A stretch of 46,900 bases of DNA from an uncultured Eubacteriales bacterium. Its GTDB lineage: Bacteria > Bacillota > Clostridia > Christensenellales > Aristaeellaceae. The DNA is taken from positions 1 through 46,900 of the forward strand of contig CACWZI010000032.1 of the NCBI GenBank assembly GCA_902765305.1. The letters are read 5' to 3'. Below the pieces are notes generated by a model. It made no database searches and had not been told where the DNA came from. It saw only the letters and a list, made by a program, of their open reading frames with translations. Below, piece by piece: positions 16,605 through 23,748 of this stretch (the stretch's first letter is position 1; each line of letters begins with the position of its first letter). A program made the position numbers and the translations under genes.

Positions 16605-17432
16605 ATGAAAAAGATCATCCTTATTGCGCTAATTTGCCTGTGCTTCGCCGTGCCCGCCCTGGCGGAGTATCCGGCGTTCGACCTTGAGAATGCCACCGTC
16701 ACCCTGAACAACGGCGTGGGAATGCCCATCTTCGGCATCGGCACCTTTGCTTTGTCCAGCGAGCAGGCGGAGAACTCCGTGTACTGGGCGCTGCGGGACG
16801 GTTATCACCTGATCGACACCGCCCGCATTTACGGCAACGAGGACGGCGTGGGCCGGGGCATCCGTCGCGCCATCGAAGAGGGCTATGTCACCCGTGAGGA
16901 AATCTTCGTGACCACCAAGATGTGGACCAGCGACTTCGGCAACGGCGACGCAGCCATCGACGCCTCCCTGGAACGTCTGGGCCTGGACTACATCGATTTG
17001 ATGATCCTGCACCACTCCCAGCCCAGCAACGATGTGGACGCCTATCAGGCCATGGAGCGCGCCGTGGCGGACGGCAAGCTGAGGTGCATCGGCCTGTCCA
17101 ACTACTATGAGCCGGAGGACTTCGACCGGCTGGTGAACGCCACCACCACCGTTCCGGCCCTCCTGCAGAACGAGACGCATCCCTACCACCAGAGCACCGA
17201 GATGAAGGCGCACATCGCCCAGTACGGCACGGTGATGGAGTCCTGGTTCCCGCTGGGCGGGCGCGGCAATACGCAGGTGCTGTTCAATGACCCCACAATC
17301 GCCGCCATTGCCGGGGCCCACGGCAAGACCTCCGCGCAGGTCATCCTCCGCTGGCACCTCCAGGCCGGCAACATCGCCATCCCCGGCAGCAGCAATCCGG
17401 ATCACATTCTGGAGAAGGGTGAATCATCATGA
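16605..17432 (+). CDS. Exported aldo/keto reductase, C-terminally truncated
   Basis: NAD(P)H-dependent oxidoreductase of the AKR family with the catalytic tetrad Asp71, Tyr76, Lys105 and His136 (LIDTARIY, VTTK, LILHH). Unusually for a nicotinamide enzyme it has an N-terminal Sec signal peptide (residues 1-20, ending PALAE). I start at 16605, preceded by AAAGGAG. The 275-residue product keeps the cofactor motif IAIPGSSNPDHI but then ends LEKGESS, whereas family members continue about 30-35 residues (IFDFELTDEE and so on). The C-terminal loop, often part of the substrate pocket, is thus lost and the gene runs directly into the TetR start with a 4-base overlap. Activity is uncertain. Confidence 0.82.
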   Translation: MKKIILIALICLCFAVPALAEYPAFDLENATVTLNNGVGMPIFGIGTFALSSEQAENSVYWALRDGYHLIDTARIYGNEDGVGRGIRRAIEEGYVTREEIFVTTKMWTSDFGNGDAAIDASLERLGLDYIDLMILHHSQPSNDVDAYQAMERAVADGKLRCIGLSNYYEPEDFDRLVNATTTVPALLQNETHPYHQSTEMKAHIAQYGTVMESWFPLGGRGNTQVLFNDPTIAAIAGAHGKTSAQVILRWHLQAGNIAIPGSSNPDHILEKGESS

Positions 17433-17998
17433 TCTTAACTGGCAACGAAGATCTGCGGGTGAAGAAGACCATCACCGGCATCAAGACCGCCTTTGAAGCG
17501 CTGATCTGCGAAAAGGAATATGACCGGATCACCGTCAAAGAGCTCTGCGACCGGGCGCAGGTGAACAAGAAGACCTTCTATCACTACTACGAGACGTTGG
17601 ACGCGCTTCTGGCTGAATTGCAGCTGGAGCTGTCTTCCGCGTATCTGGAGCGCATACGGCATTTCAAGCTTCCGGAGGAGCTGGACAAGGTGAACCGGGA
17701 GTTCTTCCTCTACTCCGCGGAGCAGGGGACAGCCTATGAGAAGATTACCATAAGCGGCATGTATCACGCCATCCGGGATGAGATGATCGCGGACGTGAAC
17801 GACGCGGGGTGGGGAAAGTCGGAGGCGTTCAACAAGCTCTCCGACTATGAAAAGCGCATGCTGATGACCTTCATCAACAACGCATCCCTGGGCGCGTACC
17901 GCCAGTGGATCGAGGATGGCAAGCAGATGCCACTTGATGAAGTTATCGAGATGACCAACTGCCTGGTTCTGGGCGGAGTGAGGAGCTTTTTCAAATGA
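17429..17998 (+). CDS. TetR-family transcriptional regulator
   Basis: A 189-residue regulator. The N-terminal TetR helix-turn-helix is clear: IKTAFEALICEKEYDRITVKELCDRAQVNKKTFYHYYETLDAL (read in two parts, residues about 15-60). The C-terminal ligand/dimer domain is variable and ends LVLGGVRSFFK. AGAAGG stands 9 bases before the start. The stop overlaps the ATG of the next aldo/keto reductase (ATGA), so the two are translationally coupled, and the regulator probably controls this redox cluster in response to an electrophile or drug-like molecule. That last point is inference from neighbourhood. Confidence 0.87.
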   Translation: MILTGNEDLRVKKTITGIKTAFEALICEKEYDRITVKELCDRAQVNKKTFYHYYETLDALLAELQLELSSAYLERIRHFKLPEELDKVNREFFLYSAEQGTAYEKITISGMYHAIRDEMIADVNDAGWGKSEAFNKLSDYEKRMLMTFINNASLGAYRQWIEDGKQMPLDEVIEMTNCLVLGGVRSFFK

Positions 17999-18957
17999 AG
18001 ACGCGCAAGCTGCACAACCTGTCCGTCTCCGAAGTGGGCATGGGCTGCATGGCCTTCTCCCATGGCTACGGACAAATTCCGTCTGAACAATACAGCATCG
18101 AGGCCATCCGCAACGGCTATGACCACGGCTGCACCTTCTTCGACACGGCGGAGGTCTATAGCCCCGGCCTGTCCGGCATCGGGCACAACGAGCTGATCGT
18201 TGGCAAGGCCTTGAAGGACGTGCGGGAAAATGTGGTCATCGCCACCAAGCTGATGCTGCATGGGTTCAGCTTCGGGAGCGCCTACCAGACGATTCGCAAG
18301 CACCTTGAGGCTTCCATGAAGCGCCTGCAAACGGATCATGTTGATCTCTACTATTTGCACCGCATGGGCGGAGTACCCGTGGAAAAGGTGGCCGAGGCCA
18401 TGGGACGGCTGATCGACGAGGGCCTGATCGGCGGCTGGGGGCTTTCCCAGGTGGACGTGGACATCATCGACCGCGCCCAGAAGGTGACGCCGCTGACCGC
18501 CATCCAGAACATCTACTCCATGGTGGAACGGGATTCCGAAGCGGCCATCATCCCTTACTGCATGGCCCACGACATCGGCTTTGTGCCGTTTTCGCCCATC
18601 GCCAGCGGGCTGCTGTCCGGCAGAATCACGCCGCAGACGCAGTTTGAAAGCTATGACGATGTGCGCAACTGGGTGCCGCAGCTGAAAAAGGCGAACATCA
18701 AGGGCAACCAGCCCATCGTCGATCTGTTGAAGCAGTATGCCGAGATGAAGCAGGCGACGCCCGCGCAGATCTCCCTGGCCTGGATGCTGCACAAGTACCC
18801 GAACGTGGTGCCCATCCCCGGCTCCAAGAACAAGGAGCGCATCGTGGAGAACCTGAATGCCTCCAATGTGGCGCTGACAGACGGGGAGTTCAACGCGCTG
18901 GAAGCGTCCCTCAACCAGTGCCGGGTCTTCGGCCATCGTGGTTTGGTTGGATTCTGA
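17995..18957 (+). CDS. Aldo/keto reductase, cytoplasmic, full length
   Basis: A 320-residue NADPH-dependent reductase of the YhdN/AKR11-14 type. The tetrad is Asp50, Tyr55, Lys85 and His122 (FFDTAEVYS, VIATK, LYYLHRM), followed by GLSQVD, FVPFSPIASGLLSG and the cofactor motif VPIPGSKNKERI. No signal peptide. It is complete to LVGF, unlike the exported reductase upstream. It overlaps the TetR gene and is followed 25 bases later by the flavodoxin gene, which suggests an operon that reduces carbonyl compounds; the physiological substrate is unknown. Confidence 0.92.
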   Translation: MKTRKLHNLSVSEVGMGCMAFSHGYGQIPSEQYSIEAIRNGYDHGCTFFDTAEVYSPGLSGIGHNELIVGKALKDVRENVVIATKLMLHGFSFGSAYQTIRKHLEASMKRLQTDHVDLYYLHRMGGVPVEKVAEAMGRLIDEGLIGGWGLSQVDVDIIDRAQKVTPLTAIQNIYSMVERDSEAAIIPYCMAHDIGFVPFSPIASGLLSGRITPQTQFESYDDVRNWVPQLKKANIKGNQPIVDLLKQYAEMKQATPAQISLAWMLHKYPNVVPIPGSKNKERIVENLNASNVALTDGEFNALEASLNQCRVFGHRGLVGF

Positions 18958-18982
18958 CGAAGAATGAAAGGAGAACAAGGAA

Positions 18983-19612
18983 ATGAAGAAACTGTTTGCT
19001 TTTGTACTGGCCCTGTGCCTGCTGAGCGGCGTTGCGGTGGCGGAGTCCGCGCCTCGAATCCTGATCGCCTATGTCTCACGTGCCGGTGAGAACTACAACG
19101 TGGGCGTCACCGACCCCGATTCCGCCAGCGCCGCCTATGCCGGATATGTGGAGAAGGGCAACACGGAAATCGTCGCGGAGACCATCGCCGAGCTGACCGG
19201 CGGCGACCTGTACCACATCACGACGGTGGAGCCCTATCCCGACGACTACGCCTCCATGCTGACCCGCGCCCAGGAGGAACTGGACAGCAACGCCAGGCCG
19301 GAGCTGGCGGGCGAGCTGCCGAACCTGGAGGACTACGACATCATCATGATCGGCTATCCCATCTGGCACGGCGCGGCGCCTCGCCCGGTGCTCACCTTCC
19401 TGGAGAGCTATGATCTGTCCGGCAAGAAGCTGGTTCCCTTCAATACCCACGAGGGAAGCGGCCAGGGCCGCACGGTTTCTGAAATCGAAGCCTCTGCGCC
19501 GAACGCGGAAATGCTGGAGGGCATCGCCATCCAGGGTAAGGTGGCCCAGGAGGACGACAGCCGCACCCGCGAACTGTTGACTGAGTGGCTTAAGAAGCTC
19601 GCAATAGGGTGA
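18983..19612 (+). CDS. Exported flavodoxin-like protein
   Basis: A 209-residue protein with signal peptide (MKKLFAFVLALCLLSGVAVAE, cleavage near 20) and no lipobox. The mature part is a flavodoxin_4-type fold: LIAYVSRAGEN in the phosphate-loop position, GNTEIVAETIAELTGGDLYHI, then YDIIMIGYPIWHGAAPRPVLTFLE, the hallmark FMN-side motif, and FNTHEGSGQGRT. It should bind FMN and carry electrons outside the membrane. AAAGGAG precedes the start. It is the last gene of the redox cluster, followed by a strong terminator. Exported flavodoxins beside exported reductases recur in gut Clostridia from my memory, but electron partners are not identified here. Confidence 0.87.
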   Translation: MKKLFAFVLALCLLSGVAVAESAPRILIAYVSRAGENYNVGVTDPDSASAAYAGYVEKGNTEIVAETIAELTGGDLYHITTVEPYPDDYASMLTRAQEELDSNARPELAGELPNLEDYDIIMIGYPIWHGAAPRPVLTFLESYDLSGKKLVPFNTHEGSGQGRTVSEIEASAPNAEMLEGIAIQGKVAQEDDSRTRELLTEWLKKLAIG

Positions 19613-19696
19613 CGCTGTTTCAATCCCAGCAAAGTATACGTACGCTTGGGACTGATGTTACACACAACACTACAGCTTGATAAAGCCCAGAAGGGG

Positions 19697-19739
19697 AAAG
19701 CCCGGCGTTCATAAGCGTGAACACCGGGCTTTCTTTTTT
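19697..19739 (+). terminator. Rho-independent terminator of the redox cluster
   Basis: AAAGCCCGG-GTTCA and its complement TGAAC-CCGGGCTTT form a long stem (19697-19732, loop ATAAGCG) with a bulged base, followed by CTTTTTT. A clear intrinsic terminator. Confidence 0.9.
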
Positions 19740-19740
19740 G

Positions 19741-19906
19741 ACGTGCCCTGCATGGGCAACAACCTGGCGGTGAAAGTCCGCTACGCGCTTGGCAGTAGGG
19801 GGCGTTAGCCGAAGGCAAGGGTGTCCGTCGCGAGGCGGAATCTGAAGGAAGCCGGATGTCGGGGGAAGGATATAAACCCGGCGGGCAAAGTCCCGGCCTG
19901 TATAAG
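19741..19906 (+). mobile_element. 5' RNA remnant of a group II intron
   Basis: The segment contains GGTGAAAGTCCGCTACG, CTTGGCAGTAGG, GTTAGCCGAAGGCAAGG and GAGGCGGAATCTGAAGGAAG, the conserved domain I string of bacterial group II introns with a LtrA-like maturase. It starts directly behind a terminator, a common target for the class C type of intron. After about 165 bases the intron runs directly into an internal piece of its maturase, so most of the RNA and open reading frame is deleted. Domains IV-VI are not visible. Confidence 0.8.
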
Positions 19907-20066
19907 GTAAACCGGGACAAGAGCCACATTGCCAAGGTAAACGCGACGAAGAAATTCAAGTTTCTGGGATTCGCGTTCGGAAAGGGCAAGGACGGCCTCT
20001 TTATACGGGCACACCAGAAGTCGATGCAGAAAGCAAAGGATAAGCTCAGAGCACTGACACGGCAGG
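19907..20066 (+). pseudogene. Fragment of group II intron reverse transcriptase/maturase
   Basis: About 50 codons reading VNRDKSHIAK, KFKFLGFAFGKGKDG and HQKSMQKAKDKLRALT. This is the end of the RT domain (the VN-x-x-KS and KFLGFSF motifs, blocks 6-7) and the start of the thumb. The catalytic YADD block, domain X and any endonuclease are missing. It is joined in frame to a short leader from the intron RNA and then to the recombinase fragment, in a different frame. Not functional. Confidence 0.82.
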
Positions 20067-20075
20067 GAGGGTCAG

Positions 20076-20351
20076 ATGGACCCCATGAGCACCGCCTTCC
20101 TTCAGATGGCGTCCATCTTCAATCAACTGGAACTGTCCCTCATAAGGTCGCGTGTGCGGTCTGGCGTCGCCAACGCCAAGGCCAAGGGCAAGCAGATAGG
20201 CCGCAAGCCCACCACAAAGGACGATATTCCAGCGGTCTTCTATAAGCACTTTCCCGCGTTTCAGGCTGGGCATATGAACACCAGCGAGTTTGCTCGCATA
20301 TGTGGGCTGTCGCGGACAACTGTATACAAGTATTTGAAGCTGCTGGAATAG
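20076..20351 (+). pseudogene. C-terminal fragment of a serine recombinase (resolvase/invertase family)
   Basis: A 91-residue frame. PMSTAFLQMASIFNQLELSLI, RSRVRSGVANAKAKGKQIGRKP and a final HTH (SEFARICGLSRTTVYKYLKLLE) match the last half of the small serine recombinase E-helix and HTH_7. The catalytic N-terminal domain with the active-site Ser is absent: its place is taken by the maturase fragment. It could be translated from 20076 or 20088, but strand exchange is impossible. It documents a second mobile element in the same scar. Confidence 0.85.
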
Positions 20352-20395
20352 CAGCTTCAAATCAATCTTCTTTAGCAGAAATAAATCAGAATTGT

Positions 20396-21553
20396 CTACG
20401 AAAGCATCCTTCGTAAGGTTTCTATAAAGGTTTCAAAGTTTTCAAATTGACAAATATCTTCACAGAGATATTGGATAAACTGCCCCTTATTAATTCCAAC
20501 ATCTTCAAGATTTGAACAAACCATTCTGTACAGTTTCTTACCATTTTTATCTTTTCCTGCTGGGAAATTGGTTTTGTAGTCTTGGATAATATCGTTTATT
20601 GATCGCCTTGTAAAATACTTATCTCCTATTAGCTTTGTAAACACACTATAGGCGTTGCGGTTGAAGCTGTTGGCAAGCATAGCACAGATGTAGGTCTTGC
20701 CAAGGCCAACCACATCAGAAATGAAGACGCCATTGTAGGCTTCCAGCTTCTGTCGCGCTTGCATAACCGCGTCAATCTGGTATTGCAGCCGCATGTAGCC
20801 ATCTGGCAGAAGGGTCTGGAAATTCTCTTTGTCAGCGTTGATCTCTTCCTTGAAGAATTCATACAGCGTCTTCAGGTAAAGCTGGTAGGGCGTGATATCG
20901 TCCCGCATCCATGTCTTCTTTTCCACAGCGTCGATGTAGGTTTCGCGGATATCCACAGCCTTTTCCCACAGCGCTTCAAAGCGGTCCAGAGCAAACTTCA
21001 CATCAGGCGTGTCCTTCAGTTCCACATTGAATTCCAAATTGTTGATGAGGCCAGCTTCAGAAAAGTTGCTCGATCCTGTGATAACGCTGCCATAGGTATC
21101 AGGCACCTTAACAGGGTCTTTTCGCATGATGTAAACCTTGGCATGGATGGGCGCGGCAGTATACATCCTCATTTCAAGCTTGCCAGACTTCAGCCAATCT
21201 ATGAAAACGCGGACACCCTTTTCAACTGCTTCAGAAGCCTCCGCTTGCTCAAATTCATGCTCGATCTCTTCCTCCACCGCACGCTTTCCTTCATTGGCAG
21301 AAACAGCAGCATATTTTATTTCATCTTTTGCGCGGTCAATGATCTTGACTGTGAAGCGGTCCACATTCAAACCCACAAGAATGCGGATATGCTTCACAGT
21401 CTTCATGGCGTCCGCCAGCCTGAAGAAGCCGCTTGTGCGGAAATAACCAACCAGCACATCAAAGAACTGTGTATTGCTCTTCAGGATGCTTGAAAACCTG
21501 CTGTATAAATCGCGTTCAGGTTCATTGGTGAAGAATTTGAGATCAGTCATCAT
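20396..21553 (-). pseudogene. Chimeric remnant of a PLD-domain SNF2-type helicase
   Basis: Residues about 1-300 match the start of large helicases with N-terminal phospholipase D-like nuclease domain: LVGYFRTSGFFRLADAM, the HxK motif HAKVYIM, then GSSNFSEAGL (HxK-N GSxN signature), and the helicase entry LQYQIDAV with ISDVVGLGKTYICAMLA (Walker A). Family proteins are roughly 1,000 residues. Here, after MLANSFNRNAY, the sequence changes to an A/T-rich tail (20396 to about 20645) of about 80 residues that I do not recognise. All other helicase motifs are missing. The start overlaps the end of the XRE gene by 11 bases, so the two were an operon, perhaps of restriction or defence type (inference). 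Confidence 0.75.
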
Positions 21554-21768
21554 TGGTTTTCCCTCCGCTGATGTGTTCTATGATATCGCCATAATCAGCG
21601 CCCAGCGTTTCGCAGATTCTGTCAAGGATGGGCAAGGCGACAACCTCATCCCTTCGCAGTTTTGTCATGGTGTTGGGAGCGATTACCGCCGCCCGCCCTG
21701 CGAACGTCTGCCGCGCTCATCTTCTTGTCTATCAATAGCTTCCAGAGCTTGTTATAACTGACTGCCAT
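21543..21768 (-). pseudogene. Frameshifted small XRE-family HTH regulator
   Basis: The frame from ATG 21768 reads MAVSYNKLWKLLIDKKMSAADVRRA, and the second part in another frame reads APNTMTKLRRDEVVALPILDRICETLGADYGDIIEHI. Together they form a typical 70-residue Cro/XRE protein. The break is within a GGGCGGGCGGCGG run (about 21688-21700). Removing four bases restores AAVIAPNT, so a 4-base duplication (or a sequencing error in the GC run) is the simplest cause. A promoter and the ATG with GGAGG remain. It probably regulated the downstream helicase gene, with which it overlaps. Confidence 0.75.
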
Positions 21769-21791
21769 CTTGCGCCTCCATATTATGTTAA

Positions 21792-21820
21792 ATTATAGCA
21801 CGTTTCTTGAACAAAAGCAA
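21792..21820 (-). promoter_or_regulatory. Promoter of the XRE-helicase operon
   Basis: Minus-strand TTGCTT (21815-21820), 17-base spacer, TATAAT (21792-21797), 24 bases before the XRE start. Confidence 0.6.
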
Positions 21821-21988
21821 TGGAGAAATCGCAAGAGGTTGGGAACAAATGAAGAGAATGAAGCAAAAGAAGGGAGAAGTATGGATTTATGCTGGATTTG
21901 CGGCCTTGGCTAATTCAGCCTTGCGGACATCACCCAAACGCTGCCATTGGTAGTTGACAATTATGCTGATTATACCCATAGGTCGCTA

Positions 21989-22017
21989 TTGACACTTTTC
22001 GAAAATGATAATATAAT
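21989..22017 (+). promoter_or_regulatory. Consensus promoter of the coiled-coil protein
   Basis: TTGACA (21989-21994), exactly 17 bases, TATAAT (22012-22017): a perfect SigA consensus, 35 bases before the ATG at 22052. Confidence 0.85.
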
Positions 22018-22051
22018 GGATTCACAGAAAAAAACAAAGGGGTTGACCAGG

Positions 22052-22333
22052 ATGCCGAGGCCCAAGGGTTCAAAGAACAAGAAGACAGCCGTTATAGTTG
22101 AAACTGTCGAAAGTATTGATGAGAAAATTGCCACTACGGAGGCTGCGATTTCCACGCTGACCGAGGAATTGAAAGCCAAGAAAGCGGAGTTAAAGGAATT
22201 GACCAAAGCGAAGGCCGCAGCTGAAAAGCTGGCTGCTGAGAAGAAGGCAGGGGAAGATAGAGCGAAGCTCCTGGATGCTATTGCTGCCAGTGGCAAGAGT
22301 ATTGATGAAATAATCGACATGATAGGAAAATAA
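22052..22333 (+). CDS. Small AT-hook-like coiled-coil protein
   Basis: A 93-residue protein. The start at 22052 is preferred over upstream ATGs because AAAGGGG lies 9 bases before it and the promoter lies only 35 bases upstream. It begins MPRPKGSKNKK, a basic AT-hook-like motif often seen in plasmid, phage and element-borne proteins, then has an alpha-helical coiled coil of heptads rich in Glu, Lys and Ala (about 30-75), and ends SGKSIDEIIDMIGK. The last part resembles a short H-NS or MvaT-like DNA-tethering tail. It may bind A/T-rich DNA; its target is unknown. Own promoter and terminator make it a single-gene unit. Confidence 0.75.
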   Translation: MPRPKGSKNKKTAVIVETVESIDEKIATTEAAISTLTEELKAKKAELKELTKAKAAAEKLAAEKKAGEDRAKLLDAIAASGKSIDEIIDMIGK

Positions 22334-22337
22334 GGTA

Positions 22338-22380
22338 AAACCCTTGAACTGCAATGGATGTGGTTCAAGGGTTTACTTTT
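22338..22380 (+). terminator. Rho-independent terminator of the coiled-coil gene
   Basis: AAACCCTTGAAC (22338-22349) pairs with GTTCAAGGGTTT (22363-22374), 12-bp perfect stem, followed by ACTTTT. Confidence 0.88.
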
Positions 22381-22399
22381 CATCAATCTTCTATTGCAC

Positions 22400-22428
22400 T
22401 TGACAATATATCGCTTTAGCGATATAAT
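22400..22428 (+). promoter_or_regulatory. Consensus promoter with embedded palindromic operator
   Basis: TTGACA (22400-22405), 17 bases, TATAAT (22423-22428). A perfect 8-bp inverted repeat TATATCGC-TTTA-GCGATATA (22407-22426) fills the spacer and runs into the -10 box. A dimeric HTH protein bound there would block RNA polymerase, the layout of autoregulated toxin-antitoxin operons. Confidence 0.85.
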
Positions 22429-22448
22429 CAGGGCTGGAGGAGATCACA

Positions 22449-23120
22449 ATGATTGTTTATCACGGATCAAGCCATGTCATTGAAGTGCCAGAGTATAACG
22501 GGAGCAAGAAGACAAATGACTATGGCTATGGTTTTTATACAACCGAGAGCCTGGAGCTCGCAAAGGAATGGGCATGCGCGGACAACCGGGACGGTTTTAC
22601 CAATAGTTATGAATTTGAACCGGAGCATCTAAAAATCCTTAATCTCAACGCTCCGGAGTACAATATCCTGAATTGGCTGGCAATCCTCACCAGATACAGG
22701 ACCTACTGGCAAAATGGAAGCATTGCGGAGGAGGCCAAGGACTATTTGCAGCGACATTTCTTCGTCGACCCATCTGAATACGATGTGATCATCGGTTATC
22801 GGGCGGATGATTCGTACTTCACCTTTGCTCAGGATTTTGTGGCGGGAACGATTTCCCTCTCCAAATTATCCGAAGCGATGCGTTTGGGAAAGCTCGGCGA
22901 GCAAATTGTACTGAAAAGCAAACAATCATTCGCGCATATCCAGTTCTTGGAAGCGATCCCGGCAGATGCTCAAACGTACTTTGAAAAGAAATCCGTCAGA
23001 GACCGGGATGCCCGTCGGGAATATCGCCGTGCGAAGCGTGCTCCGGATGGGATCAACGAACTGTTTATGATCGACATTATGCGGGAGGGAATGCGCAATG
23101 GAGATCCGCGCTTACGATGA
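22449..23120 (+). CDS. DUF3990-family protein, putative toxin
   Basis: A 223-residue protein. MIVYHGSSHVIEVP, YGYGFYTT, LAKEWA, YEFEPEHLKILNL, WLAILTRYR and YDVIIGYRADDSYF are the markers of DUF3990, a family with ADP-ribosyltransferase-like fold features (HGS and GFYTT strands). Proteins of this family typically sit beside DUF3791 or HTH genes. The C-terminal extension (about 175-223) is rich in Arg and Asp. GGAGG is placed 7 bases before the start. The downstream HTH gene overlaps by 23 bases and the promoter contains a palindrome, so a toxin-antitoxin pair is the best reading. Activity and target are not proven by sequence alone. Confidence 0.78.
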   Translation: MIVYHGSSHVIEVPEYNGSKKTNDYGYGFYTTESLELAKEWACADNRDGFTNSYEFEPEHLKILNLNAPEYNILNWLAILTRYRTYWQNGSIAEEAKDYLQRHFFVDPSEYDVIIGYRADDSYFTFAQDFVAGTISLSKLSEAMRLGKLGEQIVLKSKQSFAHIQFLEAIPADAQTYFEKKSVRDRDARREYRRAKRAPDGINELFMIDIMREGMRNGDPRLR

Positions 23121-23748
23121 AAGCTATGTGCAGAGCGCCCAAAATGTCCTTGGTCATGCGGTTGATTTCGCAGTGATGACCCTTGAGATTTCGCCGGAGG
23201 TCTTTGGCAATGCGTTCTGCGTTTCAAATGCTTCCAAGCAGTTCGCGATCGGCAATCCGCGCTATGTTGCAGGCATAAACGGATGTGAGCTTGCGCGGCT
23301 GGTTCTGGAGGAAGCGAGAATTCCCTTCGCTGATACCGCAGATGCCATGTATTTGGATAAATCCCCCGAATACTGGGCGGGCTGGGCGCTTGCCTATTAC
23401 CAGTGGTTTTCGGGCATGTCCTTCATGGACATTCTTAAGGCTGTCCCGCTGAATCGGCTTATCGAGATGTATTCGGTCTACCATGAGATGGACATTTCGC
23501 ACATCGTTGAGAAGATGGATGGATTACTAAAAGAATACTATCCGTTCACCAGACTCAGGACAAGGCGTGAAAACTGCGGACTGTCGCAATCGCAGTTGGC
23601 TGCTGATTCAGGCGTTGCTCTACGTCAGATCCAGCTTTTCGAGCAGAAGCAGAGAGATATCAACAAAACTGCCGGAGAAACACTGCTCCGATTGAGCAGG
23701 TCTCTCCACTGCCGGATGGAGGACTTGATGGAGTTTTCATCCACCTGA
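23098..23748 (+). CDS. HTH protein, putative antitoxin of the DUF3990 pair
   Basis: A 216-residue protein overlapping the DUF3990 gene by 23 bases. The N-terminal half contains a DUF3791-like or unrecognised helical domain (DESYVQSAQNVLGHAVDFAVM, then YWAGWALAYYQWFSGMSFMDIL) that may wrap the partner. The C-terminal part (about 155-210) is an XRE-type helix-turn-helix: RTRRENCGLSQSQLAADSGVALRQIQLFEQ and ETLLRLSRSLHCRMEDLM. It is the obvious candidate to bind the palindrome in the promoter. In such modules the order toxin then antitoxin is less common than the reverse, but is known. A plain regulator of a non-toxic enzyme remains possible. Confidence 0.78.
   Translation: MEIRAYDESYVQSAQNVLGHAVDFAVMTLEISPEVFGNAFCVSNASKQFAIGNPRYVAGINGCELARLVLEEARIPFADTADAMYLDKSPEYWAGWALAYYQWFSGMSFMDILKAVPLNRLIEMYSVYHEMDISHIVEKMDGLLKEYYPFTRLRTRRENCGLSQSQLAADSGVALRQIQLFEQKQRDINKTAGETLLRLSRSLHCRMEDLMEFSST

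Noticed and set aside
21954-21975. Second TTGACA box upstream of the coiled-coil gene
   Set aside because: No -10 box at the right distance; the perfect promoter at 21989 is sufficient.
21887-21978. Minus-strand 30-codon frame ending QRLGDVRKAELAKAANPA
   Set aside because: It could be the tail of a lost gene, but it is too short and overlaps the promoter region of the coiled-coil gene; not listed as a gene.
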